A stretch of DNA of 64,000 nucleotides from Verrucomicrobiota bacterium (lineage in GTDB: Bacteria > Verrucomicrobiota > Verrucomicrobiia > Verrucomicrobiales > Verrucomicrobiaceae): assembly GCA_025360015.1 (NCBI GenBank), contig JANYCZ010000029.1, positions 1 to 64,000 on the forward strand, given 5' to 3'. Every line of letters starts with the position of its first letter. Within the stretch, counting starts at the first letter, position 1. Below are positions 33,501 through 45,500 of the stretch, piece after piece. The notes under the pieces are model-generated. The model did no database searches. It worked only from the letters and a program-made list of their open reading frames with translations, and was not told the origin of the DNA. The position numbers and the translations under genes were made by a program.

Positions 33501-36500
33501 TCCACCGCCACTGGCACACTGGTCAACAACCTCGGCACCACCTCGGTGGTCATCAATGGCGGCACCTTGGCGCTCGCGCCTGCCTCGGGCAGCACCACCC
33601 TCACCGAGCCGCTGGTCACCTACGCAGGCGGCTCCTATATCAACCTGACGGCCAACGCCTCCTCCACCACCGTGCTCAATGCCACCAGCCTCACCCGTGG
33701 CGGTGCTGGCGCGTTCGGCACGCTGGTCATTCAGGCTGGCACGGGCAGCACCCTGGGATCGAACGCGGCCTTGGGTGTGCAGCTCTTCGCTGGCAACTTC
33801 AGTGCCACCAGCAACGTGGCGGGTGTCGGCATCGTCGCTGCATCCATCATCGCTCAAACCACCCCTGGCAGCACGGTGGCAAGCTTCGTCACCTATGATG
33901 CCGTCAACGGCTTCGTCACCGCCAATCCGGAATTGGCGACCACGGACCTGTCTTCTACGACCAACGTCAACGCGGTCGCCGCCATCAGCGCCGGCGGTGC
34001 CGCCGTCGGCTCGGCTACGGTTCCGCTCATTGATGTCTATGCCGTTTCCACGCTGGGCAATATCACCGCTGCGACTGCTGGCAACACCCTTCGTATCAAC
34101 GGCGGTGGCTTGCTCCTCAACGGCACCTCCAACACGGTCAGCAGCAATCTGACCTTCGCCAGCGCCCCGGTCCTTACCGGTGTGACCCCCAACGAAGCGC
34201 TCATTTACGTCGCCAACCCTGTGGCGAACAACACCGCAACCATTTCCGGCAGCATTGTCGCAGCGAACCTCACCAAGTTCGGCCCTGGCAACCTGGCCCT
34301 TACCGGCACCAACAACATCCTGGTGGCCACCGGCCTGACCCAGCGCACCATCAATGTTCAGCAGGGCACCCTAACCTTTGGTGGTACCACCCCGCAGTCC
34401 GCCGTGCCAACCCAGACTCCCTATGGAATGACTGCCGCGCAGTCGGGCACCTCCGCTCAGTATGTCGGGATCACGCTTAATGACACCGGCACCCTGGATG
34501 TGACTGGCAATAATCTGACCATCGGTGGTTTGATCGGCAACAATCCCTATGGTGCAACTCAGACCACCCTTTCCACTAGCGGTGTGGTCACCAATAGCAA
34601 CGCGACTGCGGCGACGCTGACCCTCGCCGTCAACAACGTCTCCGATGTCTCCTCCGCCCTGATCAAGGACGGCGCCGGCACCCTGGCGCTCCTCAAAACC
34701 GGCACGGGCTTCCAGTCGCTGACCGCAAACAACAGTTACTCTGGTGGCACGACGATCAACGCCGGCACCATCATCAGCAACGGCCCGGTTTACGGCGGCG
34801 GCACCACGGTTACTCCTGGTACCGTTGGCACGGGACCGACGACCTTCCCTGCCGGCAATATGCAGGCCACTGGCATCTTGTTGGTCAGCAACACCATGGG
34901 CTTGGGTACTAACCAGACGGTGACTCTACAGGGCGGCACCCTCGGCCTGCACTATGATGCGGCGCAGCTTACCGACCAGCAGAACAGCTACAACTTGGTC
35001 AAGTTCGGCCCCGGTGCAGGCTACAACATCAATATTTCAGCCAGTATCAACGGGGGTTCCAGTGGCTTCAGTGTCAACGGCGTGGCCACCGCTCTGGCTA
35101 ACAACAGCAGCACCATTGACGTCAATAACATCGCCAACGGCGTTAATACACAGATTCAGATCAACAACCTGACTCTACAGGGAACCAATCAGACGCTGGC
35201 CATCACCGGAGCCAACTCCTATGGCCTCTACGTGGCGGGCACCACGACCCTGACGGGCAACACCACGTTCAACACTGCCGTCACCGCGACTACCATCACT
35301 CTAGGCGGCGGACTGATCCTCCAGGGGCAGATTGCTGGCGGCACCTCCACCATTACCAAGGTCGGTGCCAACGACCTCGTAATCGCCAACGGCTCGACCA
35401 CCAGCCCAAACACCTTCGGCAACATTGTGGTCGCCCAGGGCGTGCTGGAAACCCACTTCTATCAGGCTGGCTCCAATCCGCTGGGCAGCGGCTCGATCAC
35501 CCTCAACGGTGCGACCTTTAACGCCCACGGCGATGGCGATGGCACCACGAGTTCCCAAGTCATCAATCTGGGTAACAACATTTCCATCGGCGGCAATAAC
35601 GCCCAGCTTGCAGCGACATCGATTATCGATGTCAACAACATCCTTGCAAGCGCCACGGATGGTGCTGCGAACAAAACCATCGCCTTTGGCAACCTGACCT
35701 TCGCCGGTGCCCTGGGTGCCCCAATTTTGGCCACGCAGTCGCAGTCGTATGTCACCCAGGTGGGCCTCACAGGTGCCTCCCGCGCTTATAGCATCCAGAT
35801 CAATGGCACCACGACCATGACCAACGGTGCGGCTCTCGTCCTTGGCAGCAACAACGCTGCCAACCTGACCCTCAATGGTCTCATCCAAGGTGCCGGTAAC
35901 CTGGTGAAGCAAAGCAACGGCAGCTCCCTTTACATCAACGCAGACAACTCACAAACAGGCGGTTACGCGGGTGGTACCGTCATCAACAACGGCACGCTTT
36001 TCTTCGGCGCCTTCAATGGCACCCAGTATTTCCCGAACAACAACGCCAAGCTCGGTGCAGGCAACATCTTGGTCAACAGCGGCAATGCCATCCAGTTCAA
36101 TGCAACGACCAACTTGAACGGCAGTCAGACCGTCGAGCTGCGCAGCAGCTTCAATACCATGGGCATGTTCCGTCTCGCCACGGATGCGCTGCCTTCCGCC
36201 TTCAATCTCCGGGCTGGCTCCAGCTTCGGCAATCCGGCGATCAATTCCGGTTCCGGCGTGCTGGCCATTGATGCGGTGTATTCCCAGACCCTCAATCAGG
36301 CCACTTATGGAGATGGCACCTGGTTCTTTGGTTCCACCAACAATGGTCTCAACCTCGTCGGTACCTACAAGGCGGCCACCCTCGGTGCCGGTGCCAACAA
36401 TCTCTACCGCCTCGGCGCGGGCGGCAGCCAGCTCTACATCGGTGATCCAACCTCGCCGACTCCGACCAACAACATCCTGACGGGTGCGAATGGACTGATC

Positions 36501-39500
36501 GTCGGTGCCGCCCTCACCAGCGGTGCTGGTACGACGATGGGCAATGGCGCTGGCATGGTGTTGCTGGCCGGTAACGAGAACTACACCGGCACGACCATCA
36601 TCAACCGTGCCAGTTTCCTTGAAATCCGTGGCACACTCTCCAGTTCGTCCTTCGACATCTACGGGCAGTTGACCGTGGGCGGCACGGCGGGCACGCTCTA
36701 TAACAACAGCGCGGTCGGCACGGCGAACTTTACCCTCGAGCCCGGCAGTGAGCTGCGGTTTGACAACTCCAATGGCATATTCGTTGGCAATGGTGCCATC
36801 ACCGCCGCCAACGGACGTATCGACAGCACTAAGGGCATCACTCTGAACAATGCCCAGTTGTATGTCTATGGCTCGGTGGAAGCCGAAGTGACGCAGAACG
36901 TGGGTGCCGTGACCATTGGCTTGGGCCAGAGCGTACTCCAGTCGCAGCTCCAGACCCGTGGCCGATCGGTGACCTTGAACGCCGCGAGCATCAACCGCCT
37001 GCCTGGCACCAACGTCCTCATCCAGGAATCGAATAACTCGCAGAACAGTGTGTTTGGCAGTGATGAGCGCATCACCCTGACAGGCGGTATGACCTCGACC
37101 ACCGGCCAGGTTGCCAACTTCATGAACAATGGTGCTGCCTTGACGGTGACCAATGGCATGCTGCCGGGCTGGGTAGTCAACGCCACTGACAGTCAGTTTG
37201 TGACCTACAGCGACAGTGCAGGCATGGGCTTCATCAATGCAGGCTTCAACCTGTCCTCAGCTGCTGCCACGCTGGGTGCTGCCTTCGGGACTGGAGTGGA
37301 GCGTGCGACCATCTCTGGCACGCTCACCATGGCGGGGAACAACGTCAACGTTTACGCCTTGCAAAGCAGCGCCGCAGCCAACCTGGCCTCCACCGGCGGC
37401 TCAGTGAATCTGACGGGGGGTGCCCTGCTGGTTTCGGGCGGTGCGATGGTCATCAGTGGTCAGCCGGGCAATCCTGGCACGGCGACGGCAGGTATCGTTT
37501 TCGGCACGACTGGCACACCAGGCGAGGCTGACATCTTCCTCAATGGTCAGAACCTGACCATTGGCACGCTGGGTGCGACCCCATTCCTCGCCGGAACCGA
37601 CTCCGGTATCCTCGCCAATGGCACTCTCGTCAAAGGCGGCAGCGGCTCGCTCATCATCAACAGCATCCAGTCCAACAGCACGACCCAGGGCATCGGCAAC
37701 ATCTTCCTCAATGCCGGTTCGCTGCAGCTCAATGCTCCGACGGTGCTCGCCGGTGTGGCGGGTTCCTCTGGCAATGCGACGATCAACATCAACGGTGCCA
37801 ACGCATCGTTGTTGCTCAACACGAACGGGCAGGCCACGTTGAACGCCAACTTCCAGCAGAACTCCTACCAGGCTAACGTGGTCATCGGCCAGAACGTGCC
37901 GATCGCCAACTTGGTCGTGAACAACAACGGTGGTGGCGCGGGCATCAACATCGGCATCAACAACCTGACCTTCAATCCTGCCGCCACCGGACCTCAGGGC
38001 CAGTTGGCCAGCGAGCCCCAGGTGCTGCAGGTCACCTCCGCCAACACGATGAACCTTCAGGTCAACGGTACGACCGCCTTGGGCTCCCAGGGGACCGTGG
38101 CTATTTGGACGAATACCACCACCAACAATCAGGGCAACGTCACCTTAGCGGGACCGATCACCGGTTCGGCAGTGCTCCAAAAGTTGGGTGGTACCATCAA
38201 TGGTTCGGGTGGTCAATCTGGCTTCCTGTTCCTCGGTGCGCAGGGCAGCACGATCACCCCAACGACGGTTTCTGGGACTATCGTTGGAGCAACCATCACT
38301 GTCGGCAGCACGGCGGGCATGTTTGTGGGTGAAGGTTTCATCGGCACCAACTCCACCGCCACCAGTGGCGTCAACACCATCGCCAGCATCCTCAGTGCCA
38401 CCCAGTTCACCACCACCCTGGCACCTGGATCGACGACTGCAGCCTCCTGGGCTTTCGGTACTCCGAACGCCAGCAACACCTTCAGTGGTGGCATTCAGTT
38501 CATCGGTGGACTTTTGCAGATCAGCGGCAATGCGGTCACCAGCCAGGGCACCTCTTTGGCGACTACCGGCACAGGCACCGCACTGCTTGCCGATTCCGCT
38601 GGCAGCAACACCATCAACATCTTGGCCAACACCAGCAGTCAGTTGAACCTGCGTGCAGATGGTGGTTCCAGCACCACGGCCAACTTTGAAATCGCGTTGT
38701 TCAACAATCCGATTTTGGTGAATGCCAGCTCCACGATCAACGTGGACCGCTTCAGCGCCAATGGCGGCACCTTCAAGGCTATTGCGGTTCCGAGCCTGAG
38801 CATCGGCTCCCAGACTCTGACAGTTAGCAGCGCTGACAGCTACTCCTTCCAGTCCAACGCCACCACGCTGACAGGCCTCGCGACCTTCGTCACCAATAAC
38901 CAGATGACCTTCAACAGCGTCACCACAGCAGCCCCCAACGGCACCAACAGCCTGAGCGACGGTGGTGCGGGCCTGTTCATCACCAAGAATGGTGGGTCCG
39001 ATCTGTTCTTCAATGGCGTCAACAACGGCTTTAGCGGCGGCCTGATCATCAATCAAGGCGGTGTCCGTTTCGGCACTCCCGGCAACAACGGCGCTTTCAC
39101 TCAGAGCACCACCTCCACAGCAGGCACCGGCACCATCACCCTGAATGGCGCGGCAGCCACCGCCTTCCTGCGCCTCTCCGGCCCGCAGAATCTCAACGCC
39201 GGCCAGTTGGTGCAGGTCAACGGTTCGGCTTCGCTGCTGGCCGATGTGGATCTGCTCAGTGCCAGCATCACGAACCTGTCTTTCATCTCCCCCACCTCCA
39301 GCAACGGTGTCCTCTCGCTCGACGGCATCATCTGGGGCGGCAACACCGTGAACCTGAACATGGCCAGCATTGGTGCCGGCAACTTCTTCCTCGGTTCCGC
39401 TACCGCAGGTGGCACTTATGCTGGCAGCAGCCTCGGTGCGGAGCTTGGCATCAGCACGGGTGTTGGCAGTGGCACTGCAATCTCCGGCGGAATTTACCGT

Positions 39501-42500
39501 CTCGGCGGTGGTGGTAGCACCCTCACAATCGCACCCGCCGTGGTGCCGCTGGCAGGCGTCCTGACTGGTAACAACACCGTCTTGGTCGGCAGCCTTGCCG
39601 CAGACGGCACAGGGACTGTTACCTTCAACAACGTCAACAGCTACACTGGTGGCACGGTGGTCAATCGCGGCAGCACGTTGAATGGCAACGTTGCACCGCT
39701 AGCCAATGGCACCATTTTCGGCAGCGGTCAGATCGACGTGTTTGGCGTCGTGAACGACAACGCCACCTTCAAGAATTTTGCCAACAATGGCAACCAGAAC
39801 ACCCTGGTTCTGCACCCCGGCGGTGCCTTCAACCTGACTGCCCCAGGGGCTGTGATCGCTGATCGCTGGGACAACAACACTGCTATTGCCCTCAATGGTG
39901 GTACCTTCTCGCTGGCTAATATTGGTGGCACTAACAGCGTGAACGAAGTGGTGGGTCAGATGAGCTATTCCTACGGCTCCACCGTCAACGTCACTGACAC
40001 CAGCGGTGTCAATGTGACGACCCTGACCACCTCTTTTGCCAATACGCAGCCAACGCGTTCCGTGGCCACGGCTTCCAGCATGGCGACATTGGCCATCACC
40101 CACCTCGCGGGTACGCTCGGCAGTGGTACTGGCACGGCTTCCCGTCTCTTCCTCACCTCCGGCGCTCCCGTCCGTGGAACTGTCAATGGAGTGACGGTCA
40201 ACATGGTCGCACCGTGGTACATCAGCAGCACGGACAGCACCTTCCTGGATTACAATAACGTCACCGGCTTCACCACACTGGGTCAGGCAGGCCTCACCAA
40301 CGGTGCGGTTCCCGCCTCCTACACCACCAGCACCGGGAACGGTAACAACACCTTCCTGGCTGGCCTCACCAATGGTTTGGCCATTGTGGATGTGACGACT
40401 CAGGCGCAGTCGCTGATTGATAATCCGATCATCTATGCTCTGCGCACCAGCCAGAACATCCTCAGCGGCACCGGCACCTTGAATACCATTACAATCCAGG
40501 GTAGCAGCACGGGTAACATGGGTGGTGGTTTGATCATGACTGGTGGTACAATTTTTGCTAACCTGATGTTTGCCAACCCGGCCGCCATCACGGGGGGCAA
40601 CACTCAAGGTCTGATCGAAGCCGACATCTTCCTCAGCGCGAACGCTACGATCTCGGGTGACATCAGTGCCTCGACCATCGTCAAGGCCGGCACGGGAACC
40701 CTCACCGTCGGCAAGGATCAGCCAAACTACGTCGGCGGCTGGACGATCAACAACGGCGGCCTCACTCCGGCCACACTCGGTGCCTTGGGCCAGTCGGTGA
40801 GCAGCAATGTCATCAACCTCAATGGTGGCAGCAACAACAACACCACGCTGAACCTAAACGTCAACACCGGCAACACGCTGACCGCGGCCTACACCTCAGG
40901 CGGCATCTTCGTGACTGACAACGCCACCATTGCTCTGAACACAACAGCAACTGACCGTGTGTCATCGATCGCCTTGGCCAATGGCATCACCGTGAACAAC
41001 ACTGCCAACGGCACCGCCGCTACGCTCGTGGATGCCCAGTTGAAGGTGACCATTGCCAACACCCGCAACTATCTCAACACCGGCCTGCTCACACTCAATG
41101 GTAACACTCAGATCAACATTGCCATCCCCACAGTTAACGGCGGCACGGGCGGCCTGCAGGTCAACGGCATCGCCAACAACAACAGCGCCAACCTCGACAA
41201 GTGGGGCAACGGTTACCTCTTCATCAATGGTGCTAGCGCAGGCTACAGCGGTGGGACCATCAACATCCAGCAGGGTGCCATCCAGGTGAACAACCTCAAC
41301 GGCCTTGGCTCGCCGACTGCCGTCAACGTCAGCCGCTATGGCATCCTTGACATCGCTGTCGCCGGTTACGCACAGACCGTGAACTACTCCGCAGGTGGCA
41401 TTGAACGCTGGTCGTTGGATGCAGCGCGAGTCAATGCTGCGGCTCCGGTGGTCCTCAACCTCGGTGCAGGCACCCTACAGGTGAATGCCGACCAGAACAC
41501 GACGGCCGCCGCCGGTGCCAATGGCAGCGTGCAGGTGAACGTCAACGGCGGTTCAGCCGAAGGCTTCCTCCGCACGGACGACACCACCACCCTAGCTTAC
41601 CGCACGCTGGGCTCGGGCATCAACTTCAACATCAACGGCGCAGGCGGCATGTTTGTCGGCCAGGCCCTGCCGCAGGGGCTCAACGGCCTCGATAACGGTG
41701 TGACACAAAACATCTTCAGCCCGTTTGGTGGCACCGCTCAAGGGGCCATTCTCCAGATCAACGGTGTCATCAGCGGCTCCGGTGCGGGCGCAGTTGCCAA
41801 CCTGACCAAGCAGGGCTTCGACACCGTCGTCCTTGCCGGTGCGAACACCTACGGTGGCAGCACCATCGTCCAGGCGGGCGTGCTCAAGAATGGCGTGACC
41901 AATGCCCTGCCGACCGGCACGAATTTGATTGTCGCCAGCGCCGGGGTCTATGACCTCAATGGCTTCAGCCAGACGGTGCAGAGCGTGTCGGGCCTCGGCT
42001 ATGTCACCAACAGCTCGGTGGACGCCAGCAAGACGCTCACCGTCGGCAATAACACTGCGGACTTCACCTTCAACGGAATCGCCCAGGGCAACCTCGCGAT
42101 GACCAAAACGGGAACGGATGCACTGACCCTCACCAACGCCAACACCTATGTGGGTGGCACTGCGGTGAACGGCGGCACGATGACGGTCACACACCAGAGC
42201 AGCGCCTCCGGCACCGCCATTGATGGCATCGGCAGCACCACCAGCCTCACCGTGGGTGCGGCAGGAACCTTCAACATCCTGCCTGCCAATAGCAGCAACA
42301 CCACAGGTGGCACGCTGACCCTCGCGGGAACCAGCGGTTCAGTGATGAGCCTTGCGGGTGGTTCCACGCTCGGTGTGCAGGTCGGTGCGGGCACCAACAA
42401 CAATGGCGGTGGTGGCACCGGCATCGCTCTCAAGACCGGGGCCTTGGCATCTGTCGCTGGTGCGGTCACCATCAATGTCTATGGCAACGGCACCACACCC

Positions 42501-45500
42501 GTCGGCACGACCTCAACGGTGATCAGCGCCCCTTCCGGCGGCTTGGTCAGCACGAATAGCAGCGCAGGCAGCTACGTTCTCGGCACGGTGTACAACAACA
42601 GCAACTTCACCATCAACACCGCTCTTGGCACGAATGGCATTTCCCAGAGCGATACGCTGGTGCAGCTTAACATCACTCCGCAGACGGCTCTGACCGCTGC
42701 CTACTGGATTGGTGGCCTTAGTGGCAACGCCAACGTCTGGGCCGCCTCCAACGGCACCACCGCCAGCAACTGGGTCACCTCAATCTCCGGTGGTGCTACG
42801 GCACTGGTTCCAGGATCGACGACCAACGTGTTCATCTCAGCCACTGGCCCTGCCAACCAGGCCAGCATGGTACTGGGCGCTGACATGAGCATCGGCACCC
42901 TGACGCTGAACAATTCAGATACGACCGATGCGATCAACCTCAGCGGCAACAACACCCTGACCATCAACGGTGCAGCGGCCATCACGGCCAACTCGGGTGC
43001 CAGCGCGGCGACCTTCAGCAACAACATCGCCCTGGCCAATACGGCGCCGATCATCGCTGTCGCAGGCAGCAACAACGTCACCCTCAGTGGTGTGCTCAGC
43101 GGCAGCCTGACCTCCCTCACGGTCAACGGCGGCGGCACCGGTGCCCTGGTCCTCAGCGGCACCAACACCTTCACCACCTCCGGTGCAGTGACGGTTGGGA
43201 CGGTGGGTTCCACCGGCATCCTGAGCGTGGGCGCGGACGCCAACCTCGGCAACCTTGCTAACAATCTCTCCCTCGGCGGCGGCACCTTGCGCGCCACTGG
43301 CAGCTTCAACACCCTGCGCAATGTGGCCCTGACCGCCAGCAGCACGATTGACGTGGTCGGTTCCAGCACCACGCTCACCGAAAACGGCATCATCAGCGGC
43401 ACGAACTTCGGCCTGACCAAGACCAGTGCTGGCACCCTGGTGCTCAATGGCGTCAACACCTTCGGTAGCACGAGCCTGGCAAACCAGGTGGTCATCACCG
43501 GTGGCACGATTCAGATCGCAGCGGATTCCGGCCTCGGCACGGCACCGACTGCCGCAGTCGCCACCAGCATTTCGCTCAGCAATGGCGGGGCCTTGAGCGA
43601 CATTTCTGCCGCAGCACTGACACTTAATACTTTCCGTGGCATCACCCTTGGCACAGGCGGCGGCACTCTGGATGCCCAGATTGGTGCCGTCATGAGCTAC
43701 GGCGGCGCCATCGCCGGTGCAGGCAACACCCTCACCAAGACTGGCCCTGGCCAGGTGACACTGAGCGGCACCAACACCTTCGGTGGTGGCACGACCGCCC
43801 TGCAAGATGTCATCACTGGCGGTGTCCTGAGCGTCGTCGCTGACCTTAACTTGGGCGCGGTTCCGACTGGTGCTGTGGCGAATAGCATCCAGATCAATGG
43901 CGGCACGCTGCAATTGACTGGCACAGGCATTACCTTCAATGCGTTCCGTGGCGTCCTCCTCGGCACGGGTGCTGGGGCTGGCAACGGCAACATCGAAGTC
44001 ACGGCTGCATTGTCCGACACCCTTGCAGGCGTCGTCTCCGGCGGTTCCCTGACCAAGAACAATACGGGTACCCTGATCCTGACCGGTGCCAACACCTACT
44101 CCGGCGGCACGATCATCAACACGGGCACGATCCAGATCGCGGCTGTGGCCGCTCTGGGCAACACCAGCACCAACGGTGTGATCTTCAATGGTGGTGTCTT
44201 GCAGGTGAGTGCGGCACTGAACCTTAACATGGCTGGAGGCATCCTCCTTAACGCTGGTGGCGGAACGATTGACACGCAGGCCAACGCCACGACCCTCAGC
44301 GCCCCAATCAGCGGCACGGGTGCCCTGACCAAGAACGGTTCTGGTGTCCTGACCATCACCAGCACCAACGCTGCCAGCGGCGGCGTCATCCTCAACGGTG
44401 GCACGGTCAGCATCGACAAGGACGCTGAACTCGGCACCTCCGCCGGCCCTGTGGTGTTCGCTGCTACATCCACCTTGCAGTTTACTGGCACCACGCCGGT
44501 CAGCTCGAGCCGCACCACCACTCTTAATGCGGGTGTTGCGACCTACAGCGTTGCCACAGGTCAGACCGTCACGGAAAGCGGTGTCTTCACCGGCACGGCG
44601 GGTGCGCTGACCGTCGGCCTCGCCAGTAATCTCGGAACCTTGAACATGGCGGGTGCCAGCAACTACACGGGTGCCACCACGGTCGCCTTTGGTACGCTGA
44701 ACGTCACCGGCTCGCTGGGAGCCACGGCAGTGAGCGTCAGCGGCGGAGCCACCCTGGCCGGCACCGGCACCATCGGCACTGGCAACAACATTCTCTTCAA
44801 CACTGGCGGCACGGTCACCGTGGCTGGCGGCACAACGGCGGCGGCTCGTGGTTCCATCGGTAACGCTGCTGGCGGCTTGGGTGCCATTGGCACTACCTCA
44901 GTGGGAACCCTGACGATCCAAGGCAACAGCACCCCTGGCAACTACCTGACCCTCGCCAGCTCCACGGCCAGCAACAACTCCATCCTCAACTTCAATATCG
45001 GCCAGACCACCACGGACAAAATCCAGGTGTTGCCGACGCCTACCAACAACTTCACCAGCGGGAATCCTTATGCGGCAGGCTCCGTCACGGTCGTGTCCAG
45101 TTTGGCTGGCAATACAACCGTGCAGGTGGCCAGCGTGCCGGCCGGCTTGGTGGTGGGTTCTACCTTCATGGGCAGCACGGTGACCTCGATTGCCGGCACG
45201 ACCCTCACCCTGTCTTCAGGAGCTGGTGTGACTACCTTTACTACGCCAAATACCGTTCCTTACAGCAACAACGCCACGATGACCCTCAACTTGGGTGGTG
45301 CTACGGTGAACCTCACCGCGCTGACTGGCACGATCCTCCAGCCCGGCACTTACAATCTGCTGACCTACACCGCCGGTAGCACCTTCACGGGCGCCTTCAC
45401 CCTCGGTTCCATGACCGGGAACGGCGGCTTGGGCTACACGCTGAACAACACCGCCACGGCAGAACAGCTTGTCGTAGCCGCCATTGTCGCACCGGCAGCA

